A stretch of DNA of 64,000 nucleotides, from positions 1,456,501 through 1,520,500 of the forward strand of contig JAJOZX010000089.1 in the NCBI GenBank assembly GCA_023014485.1, read 5' to 3'. A program made the translations under genes and the position numbers. This stretch comes from Bathynomus jamesi (taxonomy: Eukaryota; Arthropoda; Malacostraca; Isopoda; Cirolanidae). The notes beneath the pieces were generated by a model. That model had not been told where the DNA came from. It worked only from the letters and a program-made list of their open reading frames with translations, and made no database searches. Position 1 is the stretch's first letter. The number at the start of each line of letters is the position of its first letter. Positions 1 through 11,218 of this stretch are shown one piece after another.

Positions 1-1254
1 TTTAATCTGTTTCAATATTTCTATAATGGAGGTGGGCCTTGGCCTATAGACAACAAATTTATGTCTTCACAAAAAATGCCGCGTAGACAGAATGCAAATC
101 ACGCAAAGATTAGTTAGCAGTTAGACCTACAAATGTTTCAAGTAACACGTGTAGGCCTAAACGAAATACCAAGCTAATGTGTCCTAGGGGCCCAAATCTC
201 CTACGCATGCCCGAAGACAGATTGAAAGTATCCTTCACACTGAGAAAATGCCCAAATATTTGGCTAAGATACACAAAAGGAAACAGCTTCCTCCCTGTAT
301 GTTAAACGGTAGCGACTTAATAGGCCTAATCCCAGAATAGTTAAGTATAATACGTTGGCAGACTAGCAGATGAGATAGGGGCCTACCTAGTCTTGTGAAG
401 AACCTTACTCCATCTATCGATCTACGATAACTATTCACAGTCCTTAGTCATAGGTTACAACATATCCATTTGTATCTTGAATACATGAAAATAATAAGAC
501 TCGTTCGCTCTAAAACCCTGTACAACAGACCTACAACGTCAAGGGCCTACTCTCTTTTGGAATGGAAACTATTTCAATCAGATTTTCTTAATAAATAACG
601 GATTGTCAAGGTGTTCCAATGGCTGAATCAGTGTCTAATCACCGCGCGATTGTGGTTAACAAGTTTAAGGTCGGATAGAATTCAGATGCCTGCGAAATAC
701 CAAGGTCAGGTCAATTAGGCCTTGGCTAAATTAAAGAAAAATATTATTGCTCTATCCCGAAACAATGCATAGCAAAAAGATCAAGGTCTATCTAATCAAT
801 GGAAGGTAATAGGCTCCATTACTAATCATTATAGGTTAAAAGAAGTTTTTTATCTAAGCAAAATAATTCAAATATTACATCTATTTTCTTAAGATAGGGC
901 CTACAAAGGTTTACTGATTCAGATCTTAACTGCCGAAACCGGTATAAGTTTTTAAAACATTAGTATACCTTTTATCATGGTCCCGAGTACCATGAAAATA
1001 GTTACGTGTAACATGGTCATACTAGACTAACTAGAGCCTATCTATATAGTTGCCCAAGTTCCCATTATAAAGCCGATAGGCCTATATGCTTCAGTCCATT
1101 GCTGAATAAGTAAGACTTATCATAGGACCAAATACCTACTTTTGTTTCAAATGATTAAAAATGCAATGTTCACCCATTAAAATAATTATAGTCAGGGAAC
1201 AATCAAATATTCGAGTTCCTAATTAATAAACGTAATTAAGGTTTTTCAAGGTTA
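1..1254. other. Non-coding stretch without recognised features
   Basis: AT-rich unique-looking sequence with frequent AGGCCTA words that recur over the whole window. I see no conserved coding segment, no terminal inverted repeats and no RNA gene. If the Outspread-like gene extends this far, this is intron. Confidence 0.4.
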
Positions 1255-1310
1255 ATGCATTATCATACGCTCTATTTCAATAACAAAAGAATTGGTGGTG
1301 TAAAAAACGG

Positions 1311-1315
1311 TGTGT

Positions 1316-1365
<50 letters not shown>
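1311..1365. repeat. (GT)n microsatellite
   Basis: Near-perfect GT dinucleotide run of about 50 bp directly abutting the 3' end of the antisense LINE that follows. The valine/cysteine-rich reading frames across it are artefacts of the repeat. Confidence 0.95.
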
Positions 1366-1367
<2 letters not shown>

Positions 1368-1369
1368 GC

Positions 1370-3880
1370 GAGTTCGAACGACGGTTCAGGATCGACCTGC
1401 GGTCGACCCCTCTGCAGCATCCGGCCTCATTTGCGGGATTTGGTGAAGGAGAGAATTACTGTCTGATCTCCTCCTGCCCTCGTAGCCAGCCACGCATGGC
1501 TAGTCAGGGACTTTGCACAAGAATCTGTCCAGCTGGTTCTTGAAGCTATTCAGGTCGGTGTGCTGGAGATTCCTCACTTATTTTGGTAGGACATTGAAAA
1601 GCTTTGGGCCTCGTATTCTGAGGGTATTTTCCATCCTCGTTTTCATGGCCCCTTGTCCCACCGCAGCTGGGACCGTACAAAATCCGCCTCTTCTCTCATT
1701 CCAGTTTGTTTCTATTTCATTTCTAAGGTTAGGGACAGAGCCCTCAAGTATTTTCCATATATATATATATTATTATTGTGTACCGCTCGCGCCTTCTTTC
1801 AAGAGAGTAGAGTTCCAGGGATTGTAGTCGAGACCAGTAGTCTTCACCTTCCGTTTCTTCTATCTTAGATGTAAAAGTCCTTTGTATAACTTCAATGTTC
1901 GCAATGTCTCGTTTTCTGTATGGGCTGGTGAGTAGTGAGTACTGAGCAATACTCAATTATTGGTAGGACTAGACTCTTCCATAATTTGAGCATGATGTTT
2001 GCTTTTCTACTGCGAAAGCTCCTCCAGATGATTCCCATTATTTTTCTAGCGGTTGTAATTTTTGTTATAGTGCTCTCTGCATCCGACAACATTATTACTC
2101 CCAAGATCCCTGACTTGTGGATTTGGTGTTATCCGTTTGGCTTGCATAGTTTTGTACCCTTTTTTCTGCAGCTCCTTATTACCATATCTTAGAAGTTTGA
2201 ATTTTTCTTCGTGAACTTCATATTGTTGTCTTCTGCCCACTGGAATAATGTCTCAATGTCATTTTCTTATGTCACCTTCGTTCAATATTACATATGTTTG
2301 TGTTATCTGCGAAGCACGATACAATGTCCTTAATATCTGCAATCATTATGATGAACAGCAAGGGAGCTAATACTGTCCCTTGTCGGACAGAGCTCACGAC
2401 TTCCGAGATTTCCGATTTAACTCCGTTTACCACCACCTCTCTGTATTTTTTGCGTCAAGAAATTAAATATACACCTTCCTAGCTTTCCAGTAATTCCTGT
2501 ACTCTTAAGTTTGTGTGCTATAATTCCATGGTCACATTTATCGAAGGCTTTAGCAAAGTCCGTATATATTACATCTATGTTTTGTCCTCGACACAATGTT
2601 TCCAATATTTTCTCCTGGTGGTCTAGTAGCTGTGACAGGCATGATCTTCCAGCCCTGAAGCCATGTTGATTTGGGTTGCGTCTCTTTTTCTTGTAGGTAG
2701 TAGGTAGTTTTGCCTTTAATTATACGTTCAAAGCACTTTATAAGGTGTGAGATGAGAGCCACTGGCCGATAATTTAATTCTTGGACATTGCTCTGTTACC
2801 ACCTTTAAATAGGGGGGCAATGTTCGCGTTCTTTAAGGGGAGTGGAATTTGTCCTGTGTCGAGTGACTTCCTCCATAGTAAGTATAGCGGTTTGGCAATA
2901 CTCTCTCTGCGTTTCTTCAGAAACGTGACTCCATGTGCCTGGCCCTGGCGCTGAATTGTCTCGCATCTGTATTTATATCTTCCGTGAACTCGAAGTCCAT
3001 TAATAGGTTTGGGCCGGAATTTGTTCTTGGTTGATTTGTATCTATATCGAAAGATTCGTCTAGGTTTTCCACTTCCATCTCGGACTTAGGGGTGCTAAAC
3101 ACAGAGTTAAATTGTTCCCTAAGCAGTTCGCTTATTTCTTTCGGGTCGTGTGTGTATTCGGCCTCCCCGTCTATCAACGGACCATACTCTCCTTACACTG
3201 CATTTTCCTTTTCGCAAACGTGTAGAAGTATTTTGGGTTATTTTTTATGTTTTCTGCTATCTTGTTTTCCTCCTCGTTTGTCTTATATATGAATGTTTGC
3301 TTTAGGTCCATTTCTATTTCGCCAAGTTTCCTCTCTAGTTTGAGTCTCTTTGCATCAGTTCTGCATCTGTGGAGATGTTTTATGGTTTGTCTTCGTTGCC
3401 TAAATAGTGTCCTGATTTTCCTCTCGAGCTTGCACGTTTTCTTTCCTGTCTCTCTGGAATATGTTTCGGTATTATAGGTTCGGTTTCAGTCTCTATTATA
3501 CATAGTATTTCTTGAGGAGTCATTTCTTGAGGAGTCATTTCTTGAGGAGTCATTTCTTGAGGAGTCATTTCTTGAGGAGTCATTTCTTGAGGAGTCATTT
3601 CTTGAGGAGTCATTTCTTGAGGAGTCATTTCTTGAGGAGTCATTTCGTGAAGTAGCAATTCCCAATTTACCTCCTTTAAATCTTTATTTACGTTTTCCCA
3701 ATTTACTTTCTTTGAATGTATGCTTAAGCCTTCAAATATTCTATCTGCCTCTCAGGATGCCTTTTCGGACCTCTGGGTGCTAACTTCAATTGTATATCGA
3801 TGAGGTTATGGTCGGAGAACTTTGTGCGCGTTACTTTTTTATTATTATCTCGTTGTTATTTGTCAAGATTAAATCCATAT
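1370..3880 (-). mobile_element. Decayed CR1/jockey-like non-LTR retrotransposon (antisense)
   Basis: On the minus strand the pieces occur in LINE order. Near 3795-3870 there is the AP-endonuclease end motif (FSDHNLI). A pre-RT region lies at 2917-3177. RT pieces follow: YTDFAKAFDKCDHGII at 2417-2605, thumb-like segments with KFKLLRYG around 2150-2200, and IIEYCSVLT near 1940-1970. A C-terminal segment (RGPKLFNVLPK ... SNSLLHQIPQ) ends near 1385. Many frameshifts and stops make it a pseudogene. The pieces resemble the LINEs at 24.3-26.3 kb and 59.8-61.8 kb in layout but are a different subfamily. A (TA)n insertion at about 1757-1770 breaks the 3' part. Confidence 0.85.
3511..3645 (-). repeat. 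15-bp minisatellite, 9 units, in frame in the LINE
   Basis: Nine head-to-tail copies of CTTGAGGAGTCATTT. On the minus strand each unit reads MTPQE, and the open frame stays uninterrupted from 3658 down to 3380, so the array sits in frame between the endonuclease and RT segments of the LINE. The units are identical, which points to recent expansion by slippage. Confidence 0.95.
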
Positions 3881-4173
3881 ATATATATATTCACGAAGCG
3901 CGAGGCAGCATAGGCCTTAAGTATATACTGTACAGTAATTCGAGCAACCAATTAATCTATAGGAACCAGGCTAAGCTAAGCAAGCCATCAGTGAATTTAT
4001 ACTACATACTCTTTACCTGTACAGACCAAGGCCTATTTTATCTTTTACAAGATAGGTTACAATATTCAAGTTGAAATTACGGCCCAGGTCCAAGGTTCAT
4101 TAGTTGTTTGACGGTACAGAAATAAACTACAAATTCAAACTATTGTATAGTACCAAAGCATATATATACACCT

Positions 4174-4377
4174 TTCCTTTCAAATGTTCCGTGCGATGAT
4201 TTCCTTTCACGAAATAACAACCCTGTCCCGTGTCGAGTGATAGTCTCCATATCCAATATAGGGGCTCAGCGATTGCATTCTTGCAGTTTTTGATCAGTGT
4301 GGCATTCCATTTGTCCGGTTCTACCGCTGAGTGTGCTTTTAGTTTCCCTATAGCTTGTGTAATATCATCTGTCGTGT
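4174..4377 (-). mobile_element. LINE fragment with internal deletion (antisense)
   Basis: The stretch 4230-4377 is the reverse complement of the LINE RT entry region at 24549-24615 and 24748-24830 (same TAAATGGAATGCCA context). The stretch 4174-4215 resembles the LINE 3' terminus (TTCCGTGCGATGATTTC), so the end and the middle are fused. A (TG)n/(TA)n tract follows at 4378-4425. Confidence 0.75.
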
Positions 4378-4382
4378 GTGTG

Positions 4383-4426
<44 letters not shown>

Positions 4427-4994
4427 AGTAGGCCCTATTACTAGTCTTCAATCTTCAAGTAGACTTAATGAGATAGATTTTACACTTTTATACTCTGTAC
4501 ATAGCTCTATATAATAAAAGTACCTAAGGCCTATTTAACTTGTACATCCTATAAGCTCAGCCTATCCTACTGTCAACAAACCTATAAAAAGTGGATTAGG
4601 GCCTATCGCTATATTATACTGATGGTATTTTACATAGGCCCCTCTATACTGTAACGGTAGGTTAAGCTCAAAGTACAAAATGTAAATAAAAAGTGAGCAT
4701 CAAGATTGAATTTGTCAACTCTCCACTCTCAGGAACCTGACTTTTTCAGCAAAATATAGGCCTATCATAGGCCTAGGCCCTATTTACTTCAAGGTCAAAA
4801 CTGAAATGGAATGACTATCCCCATTTCGTTGTACCCGCTGATTCGACCATGCACATCCTGAACCAGTGTAGTGAATCATTTTGCGAATGACTAATAAAGG
4901 AGTAGGCCTAAGTTTCATATAATTCTTTAAACCTACACAATTCAAGTCGAGTAGGCCTGAATACAAATTAGTTATTCTAAAGAATGTGTCAAGT

Positions 4995-4995
<1 letters not shown>

Positions 4996-5044
<49 letters not shown>
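4996..5044. repeat. (GT)n microsatellite
   Basis: Uninterrupted GT dinucleotide run. The intervening 4440-4990 holds no recognised gene. Confidence 0.95.
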
Positions 5045-5047
<3 letters not shown>

Positions 5048-5394
5048 CACTTTAAGGACTTCAAAACCCTAACTATATCTAGTCAAACCACATTTCCGCC
5101 AAATTTCATTCTCTTGTGAAATCGAGGAAACGCCAGTCAGTCCATAAATTTACAAAATACCACATCCATCAAAATTTTGAACTTCACATCCAGATTTAGT
5201 GGGTCAAAAGTTGTGAAGCTGCATTTAAAATACATTGGCTCGTGAGTTTAAAGTAAATGTTGAGGTCTTTCTTACTAGTCCAAAAATTAGTTCAAATTAG
5301 TTCGTATGAAATTATTTACATGTTAAAATGGGACTGTAAACCAACTACATATTCATAGGCTTTGGTAATAATACTTGCGCAAGACTCGCCCAAA

Positions 5395-5605
5395 TCTGGG
5401 ATACATCGTGGGCCAATGTCGTAACACTGCTTCCCGTCGATCAGCGAAGTGAAGCGACATTGGGTCTGGGGAGTAAATGGATGGGGGGACTGTCCTCCGC
5501 GCTCCAGATGATGTAGAGCAGTCGAGCCCCATTGTTTGAATCCCACGCAAAGGAGGCCCCCTCCGTCATATGACCTTAGATATTGCAAAGATGATTAAAC
5601 AACCC
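5395..5605 (+). mobile_element. 5S-rRNA-derived SINE
   Basis: AGCGAAGTGAAGCGACATTG, then a GGATGG..GGACTGTCC block, matches the internal promoter (A box, IE, C box) of 5S rRNA. It is followed by a body and the tail CCCTCCGTCATATGACCTTAGAT. The same unit recurs at 20975, 38470, 42674 and 55725, and on the minus strand at 40955. RNA polymerase III transcription is inferred from the family type; the copy is diverged. Confidence 0.8.
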
Positions 5606-5983
5606 CATCAAACAATATATATATATAATCATTTGAAACCTTTACGTTGGCCCTATTACCGGTTCAAAAGTACTGTTGTAGTTTAAGGCTATTTCCTCAT
5701 TTCCCACAGACTTTGCTAAGCTTATGGTAGAACTCAACGTGGTTAACTTCATTCATCCTCGTAAAATTTTCAGCGCTGATCCATTCATGGCAAAAGAATA
5801 AAAAGAATTGCTTTAAAAAAGCAAGAAAAATATTAGAACACTGTTTAATGGAAGGGATATTCACATTTTTTAAAACGACATGTGTTACGGTCGACTTAGC
5901 CTAACCTAGTGATAGGCCCTACTTGGAAGCTTAGCCTGGGGCCTGTTTCTTACTAATGAACTAGGTTACCGTGCCTTAAAAGG

Positions 5984-6026
<43 letters not shown>
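5984..6026. repeat. (TA)n microsatellite
   Basis: Pure TA dinucleotide run. Confidence 0.95.
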
Positions 6027-6029
<3 letters not shown>

Positions 6030-6079
6030 CCTTTGGTTTGCTTCCGCCCGAATTGATCATTCTGACGAAGGTCAAGCTT

Positions 6080-6182
6080 TTCACTCCACCTTAGACCTAC
6101 AGTTTAACGTGGAATCCGAACCACGCCCCACCAGCAGCCCAGCGTTTTAACCACTAGACTACCCAGGGTACCCATTTATCTA
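6080..6182 (-). mobile_element. tRNA-headed SINE fragment
   Basis: The reverse complement has a tRNA A-box-like TAGTCTAGTGGTTAAAACGC and a B-box-like GTGGTTCGGATTCCACG, then the ACTGTAGG tail start shared with the 5S-headed SINEs. It is too diverged for a functional tRNA. Confidence 0.6.
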
Positions 6183-6265
6183 CCAACCACTTTCTTTATT
6201 GTGTGGAAAGATGAACAGCTGGGTTTTGCTGCGCGCCGCCTGCTGTCACCGGGTCTCGATCCTCT

Positions 6266-6773
6266 GATACACACAGACCGTGCATGGAACAAGGAACTCT
6301 TCTGGGGAAAATTAAATCCACTTTAGTCCGAATAAGTAATGGTAAATGACAAACACCATCATGAAACGGATATGTTATGTTCCTTGAAAAGTGGACGCTC
6401 AATTTTGCCAGTTGAGGTTTAAGTTTTGGTTGTTGGCTAAAAATACAATAGTTACCGCTTTTTCTTTGATGTATTCAATCCGATGTGAATGCAATGAGTC
6501 TTTTGCTTATTTTGACGTCCTGAATATAGTAGGCTAGGTGTAGCTATAACCCCTAGATCCTGTCACAAAGCTGGATCCCATCTGCTTTGCAGATAGCTGG
6601 TGAGGGAAGCTATATTTTTGGGGCCTCTTTGCCAGTGACCCGTTGCCTACGTCGGCTAAGATCATGAAAAAGGAAAAACTATAGTGTTTGTCATTTACCA
6701 TTATTTATTCGGACTATGGTGGATTTAATTTTCCCAGAAGAATTCCTTGTTCCATGCACGGTCTGTGTGTATC
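6266..6773. repeat. Foldback repeat, ~90-bp inverted arms
   Basis: 6266-6357 and 6684-6773 are near-perfect reverse complements (both carry the GACCGTGCATGGAACAAGGA block) separated by about 325 bp. No coding region lies between. It could be a MITE or a foldback remnant. Confidence 0.8.
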
Positions 6774-6892
6774 ATGAAAAAACCTCAGGGACCATTCTGA
6801 GTTCAATCCTATATTAATATAAAAAATATTTTACACACACACCACACATATATATATATATATATATAATTATATATATGGGATGAATTTCA

Positions 6893-7058
6893 CAAACACG
6901 TGAAATGAATGAATGATGTAAACCACAAGGAAAAGGCAAAATTATTCCAAGGCCTTTCGTGTATTCAGAAGTACACCTCATTTGCAGACGAGGTGTACTT
7001 CTGAATACACGAAAGACCTTGGAATCATTTTTCCTTTTCCTTGTGGGTTTACATCATA
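6893..7058. mobile_element. Palindromic Penelope-like 3'-end remnant
   Basis: A short palindrome centred near 6985. Each arm reads outward through GTGTACTTCTGAATACACGA, then AAG(G/A)CCTTGGAAT and the A/T-rich CCTTTTCCTTGTGG block. The CTGA...ACGAAAG core resembles a shortened hammerhead ribozyme. The layout (two 3' ends pointing outward, truncated ends joined) matches the larger Penelope palindromes at 13957 and 49205. The right arm is cut by the Tc1 insertion at 7061. Confidence 0.6.
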
Positions 7059-7229
7059 TACACTACCAGTCAAAAGTTTAAGTACACCCTCAAATATACA
7101 TAAATTTCAAATTTTGTTTAAAGTTTTTTATTTATTAACTAAGTTATCATGACACAAATTCATAAGTACAAACATGGGAACTTAAATAACAAAAAATCAG
7201 GACAATTTACCAAAAGCAGTCTAAGTTTT

Positions 7230-7423
7230 AGATTCATCAAAATAGCCTCCTCCAGCAGCAATTACAGCAGAACAAATTCGAGGCATGGGCTCAACAAGAG
7301 TGTCTGGTGAAAGGTGCTGCCAGCACTCTTGTAAGAATTCCCAGAGCTTCTGAGAACTGGATGGCTGCTTGGCTTTCACTCGTCGATCCAGTTCATCCCA
7401 CACTAGCTCGATGGGGTTCAGAT
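7230..7423 (-). pseudogene. Tc1 transposase, C-terminal part with catalytic Glu
   Basis: The minus-strand segment reads LNPIELVWDELDRRVKAKQP, the DDE glutamate region, and ends near 7233. It is split from the rest by the hAT element at 7424-8181; the surrounding open frame to 7607 extends artificially into that hAT. Confidence 0.88.
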
Positions 7424-8181
7424 TAGGGGTTAAAACCGGTATTGAAGAAGTACAAAATACCGATACCGATATTATAGGTTTTCGGTATTGACAAAAATTG
7501 CTATTGTAAAATTTAGGCAATTTAGTCCTCCGATAAGACTGAAGTGGAAGCAGATTCATTACTGAGTGAATACATGCAAGAAATGGACAAACTAGGAAAA
7601 GTGCCATCTAAAAAAATTCCATTGATTTTGATGTTACTAATGAATTTAAAAGCTTGGAAGTTACTTTACAGAGAAGTGAGAATTTAGAGAAGCTGTACAA
7701 GGCACTGCTTTCAATTAAACCTACAAGTGCAGAATCAGAAAGAGCCTTTTCTGCTGCAGGCCTATTTCTGACGAAACTGAGATCAAGTCTATCTGAACAA
7801 TCCCTAGATGCTCTTTGTTTCCTCAAAGCATACTTTCAAAATCAAACTAAGAAATAAATATTTAGATACTAATAATTTCTATCTACCCCAGTAGTTGTAT
7901 AATATGCTAAAAAAAAATTCAAATAATATTTTTATTACAATTTAGTAATTTACTGTATAAACTTTTTCGAATAGAATGCCATCTATTTGGAGTTGGGTCA
8001 TTAATTTATAGTAAATATGGTGAGTACTGCAAGTCCCTCAGACTTGTGGGAGGGTTGGTAGGGTGGCACCATAATAAATCAAAATAAATTATTTTTTTCA
8101 TAATACCGGTATCAATACCGGGATTAGCATAATTGCCTCCAAATACCGGTATTGAAAATTTTCGGTATTATGCAAGCACTA
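7424..8181 (+). mobile_element. hAT element (deleted) in Tc1
   Basis: It starts TAGGGGTTAAAACCGG and ends ATGCAAGCACTA. It is flanked by a perfect 8-bp target duplication GTTCAGAT (7416-7423 and 8182-8189), which on removal restores the Tc1 coding sequence. It carries only the 3' end of a transposase gene and is rich in ATACCGGTATT repeats near both ends. Confidence 0.92.
7585..7857 (+). pseudogene. hAT transposase C-terminal dimerisation domain
   Basis: The open frame contains the hAT C-terminal signature: IKPTSAESERAFSAAG followed by KLRSSLSEQSLDALCFLK, ending at 7857. This is the dimerisation region that also carries the catalytic Glu (SER motif). The BED finger and the two catalytic Asp regions are absent, so the copy cannot act on its own. 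Confidence 0.88.
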
Positions 8182-8189
8182 GTTCAGAT

Positions 8190-8518
8190 CCGGGGACTGT
8201 GATGGCCATTCCATAACTGAGCTGACTTTGCCGTTCTTTCTGCTTCAGGTAATTTTGACACAGCTTGGAAGTGTGTTTAGGATCGTTGTCTTGCTGCATT
8301 ATGAACTGTTGTCCAACTAGTCGCAGTCCAGATGGGATGGCATGGCGCTGTAGAATGCTGTGATAGCAACGTTGGTTCAGTATTCCAGTGACTCTGTGGA
8401 GAAGATCTCCAACTTGCTCCCCTGCAAAACATCCCCAGACCATCACACTTTCTCCACCATGCTTCATTGTTGGCACAACACACTTCTGTGTCATTCTTTC
8501 ACCCACTCTGCGCCGCAC
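8190..8518 (-). pseudogene. Tc1 transposase, central DDE part
   Basis: Minus-strand frame with KHGGESVMVWGCF and QQDNDPKHTSK, the second catalytic Asp region of Tc1 transposases. A frameshift separates it from the HTH part. The frame ends at the hAT insertion point (8189), after which the third catalytic residue resumes at 7415. Confidence 0.88.
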
Positions 8519-8622
8519 AAATACTCTGCGTTTGGATCCAAAAACTTCGAACTTTCATTCGGCAGTGCAAAGGACAAATTTTCAGTGCTCAACAGTCCAT
8601 TTTTGTTGTTTTTTAGCCCAGG

Positions 8623-8860
8623 CTAGCCTTTTATTTTGGTTCTGGCCAGCATTGATTTCTTTGCCGCAGTTCGTCCTTTTAATCCTGCCTCTCTTAGTCT
8701 TCTCTGAACAGTTGATGTTGAAACGGTTGTACTTCTGGAGTTGTTCAGCTGGACTTTGATTTCAGGTGCTGTAAGGCGTCTGTTGCGAAGACTGGTGACT
8801 CGGATATACTTGTCCTCTGAGTGTGTTGTGGATCTTGGTCGCCCTGACCTTTTTCTGTCC
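8623..8860 (-). pseudogene. Tc1 transposase, N-terminal HTH part
   Basis: The minus-strand frame encodes the paired-type DNA-binding region: KRSGRPRSTTHSEDKYI (the GRPR linker) followed by TVSTSTVQRRLREAGLKG. The reading frame upstream is broken by the hAT inserted at 8868; N-terminal transposase DNA continues right of 9716. It would bind the element's TIRs. It is inactive because of the insertions. Confidence 0.85.
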
Positions 8861-8867
8861 TTATTTT

Positions 8868-8955
8868 TAGTGATGTACCGGAGGGAGATTTTGGCCAGTC
8901 TCCGGCTTAATAATTTTTCCTCCGGCCAGAGATTACAGCTTAATGCCAAACTCTA

Positions 8956-8989
<34 letters not shown>

Positions 8990-9707
8990 GGTGTCCCATA
9001 AGTCCGGCATCATAGGAAAAATAATAAAAAAAGGCAAAACAAAAGCTTTTATTTACAGAACGTGCTCAATATGTCCACCAGTTTTCAATACACAAATTCA
9101 GACGTGATACCTAGTCAGCAAGCACAGGGTGAATGATGTCAGGAGTAATGGTGTTACATGCCCCAATAATGCGCTGCCGCAAATGTTCAACACTCCTAAT
9201 TTTCTCTGCGTATACCAGCGCTTTCAAGTGGCCCCAGAGATAAAAATCTAGTGGCGTGAGATCCGGGCTTCTAGCTGGCCATTCCACAGGCCCTCGACGT
9301 CCTATCCAATGACCAGGGAAATGTTGGTACAGGTATTTCCTTACTTGGGTGCTGTAATGTGCAGGATACTATTATATTAGGAATTATCAAGGGACTCTTA
9401 TTTTGATTTTCCATTTTTTTTTCTACCTGTCTGGAATTGTGTGCTAAATATTTCCTTAATAAATTCATTAGTGTTAAACGTTTTTTATTATGATACAATA
9501 TTTCCAAGACTCTTACACTAGTCAGGTTAAAGGTAATTGTTTGGCATACGAGTTGATTTGAAGAGCATTTAATAAAACTTCAATCAATGCAAATCTCTTG
9601 CTGGAGGGCCGGAGTTTAAAGTAAGCTCCGGCCGGAGCCCGAGTTCTCCTAAAAAGCCGGAACTCCTACCCGGCCGGAGCCGGAGCTCCGACTCCGGTGC
9701 ACCACCA
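8868..9707. mobile_element. Second hAT element in Tc1, carrying a mariner fragment
   Basis: Imperfect TIRs TAGTGATGTACCGGAG and CTCCGGTGCACCACCA (about 13 of 16 match). Flanks CTTATTTT (8860-8867) and ATTATTTT (9708-9715) are a near-perfect 8-bp duplication, and Tc1 sequence resumes at 9716. Both ends have GC-rich subterminal CCGGAG/CCGGCC repeats. A mariner piece occupies 8987-9365. A minus-strand frame at 9370-9507 is unassigned. Confidence 0.82.
8987..9365 (-). pseudogene. Mariner (IS630-type) transposase C-terminal fragment
   Basis: It begins with the terminus CAGGGTGTCCCATAAGTCCG preceded by TA. The minus strand reads WPARSPDLTPLDFYLWG, the third catalytic Asp region, then VYAEKIRSVEHLRQRI and a stop near 9106. 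The other end is missing, so this is one half of a mariner truncated inside the hAT. Confidence 0.88.
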
Positions 9708-10273
9708 ATTATTTTGACCAGTTTCTTCGTACCGTTTAATGGCACAAGCAACTGCATTCACAACGACTTTTAATTTTTTTCCAATTCTTTCAGTGATTGG
9801 CCCTCATTTCTCAAAGTTACAATTGACTGTCTTTTTTCTGTTGTTAACTGAACTTTGGCACCCATTTTTGCTTTTTGAAACACAGAAATATACTTTAAAC
9901 TACACAGTTAGCTCCTCTGCAAGGATTTTATATGTAAAGACCTGCAGCGCATGTTAATAACTGAACACATGTATTAACATACTCCCGAAGAAACACACTA
10001 CCCCAGTAAAGACTTTTAAACTGTTTTGGGACCTTTGTGCAGAGCTAATGGCATAAATTTTAGGTTGCATGCTAGACGTAAATTAACACATTTTGAAGAA
10101 GCTTCTGTTACAACACACTGCATAGGGCAGATGCACTGAAGCATACAATATGAAAGCCAGGTAAGCAAATTCATCTCTAGTTCCTGTTAAGTTTACATTT
10201 GAAGTTTATGTCATGAGCTAAGCAGCAAAACATTGGAAATTAGTAGGTGTACTTAAACTTTTGACTGGTAGTG

Positions 10274-10953
10274 TGTGTGAAAAAAAAAAAATATATATAT
10301 AATATATATATTACAACCTACATGGAAATTTCATATAGGCTAAGTCTAAAATAAGTAAATATAAACCAAAATAAAATAAAACTACAATTTCCTCCTGTTA
10401 AATTCAAACCTACGTTTAGAAATAACTAGGGCCTACCCTAAAGTTATCACTCAGATCCTACATCAGTAGTAGTAGTAGGTCTAGGCTAGGCCGTACACAC
10501 TAATTAGTATAACAAATATCGGATCACGTGAAGATCAGGGCCCCCAGCCTCAATTACCAAATGATATCTTCGTTAAAACTAACGAAAATATCACTACTTA
10601 ACCTAATCAATCGTCAAGGGCGTACAGTTGACCTAACCGGGCATTCAATTTAATTTATTATTGTATTTGATACTGTAAAGCAAAAAAACAAGAATTCATG
10701 GGGACCCTGGATCTTCTGGTGATCAAAAGTTAATATAAAAAACTCAACAAGCAGGTCTAAGGTGAAGCCTATTTTCACGTCAAGTTTTGTACGCTTAGGC
10801 CTAATCCGGATGCAATGTTAGGCCTAAATTGAAGTACCGTACATATATATATTTTTTTTAATGCAGGAAGGAGCAGCCAAGGGCGAATGCCCGCAAAAAC
10901 GCCCCCCTCCCATAGAAGATGACAATATATATATATATATATATATATCGTAT
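10274..10953. other. Non-coding stretch with a MITE fragment
   Basis: Mostly AT-rich unique sequence. 10535-10650 carries ACGAAAATATCACTACTTAA, AACCTAATCAATCGTCAAGG and GTTGACCTAACCGGGCATTC, the arm of a foldback MITE family also seen at 29250, 33541 and 42084. A short (TA)n lies at 10925-10948. 10858-10917 carries a fragment with GGGCGAATGCCCGCAAAAA that also occurs near 42365. Confidence 0.55.
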
Positions 10954-11218
10954 GTTAGTCAATGTCTACAATTTGACAATTTATAAACTGACTGATATTT
11001 CAGGCAATGTGTCAAATGCTTGATTTACTTAATATTTAATTAAACCTAACCTAGCGATGAATTTTTAGGCAATATACTGGAAAATACCAGTGAGCATGCA
11101 TATACATTATACAGCATCACCAGAAAGGTTAGGTTAAGTTTTGTGTATATCACCAATTTGACACATTGCCTAAATTTCAATCAATTTCTAAATTGCCTAA
11201 TTTTACATTTTGACTAAC
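10954..11218. mobile_element. Palindromic MITE, ~62-bp TIRs
   Basis: Left arm starts GTTAGTCAATG and includes GGCAATGTGTCAAA. The right arm is the reverse complement (TTTGACACATTGCC ... TTTTGACTAAC). It has no coding capacity. It lies between two (TA)n runs. Confidence 0.75.

Larger units (their letters stand above)
7061..10273 (-). mobile_element. Tc1-like transposon with nested hAT insertions
   Basis: Bounded by terminal inverted repeats of about 28 bp: CACTACCAGTCAAAAGTTTA at the left, its reverse complement ending CTTTTGACTGGTAGTG at 10273. The left flank is TA. Transposase pieces are on the minus strand. The element is interrupted by hAT elements at 7424-8181 and 8868-9707, so it is older than both. 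Confidence 0.92.

Noticed and set aside
1255..1446. Open frames with long CV or VC runs (also 4784-5050, 45912-46148, 62477-62743)
   Set aside because: They are translations of (GT)n and (TA)n microsatellites and show no other protein features.
3511..3645. CRISPR-like array
   Set aside because: The 15-bp units are directly adjacent without spacers; it is a minisatellite within a LINE.
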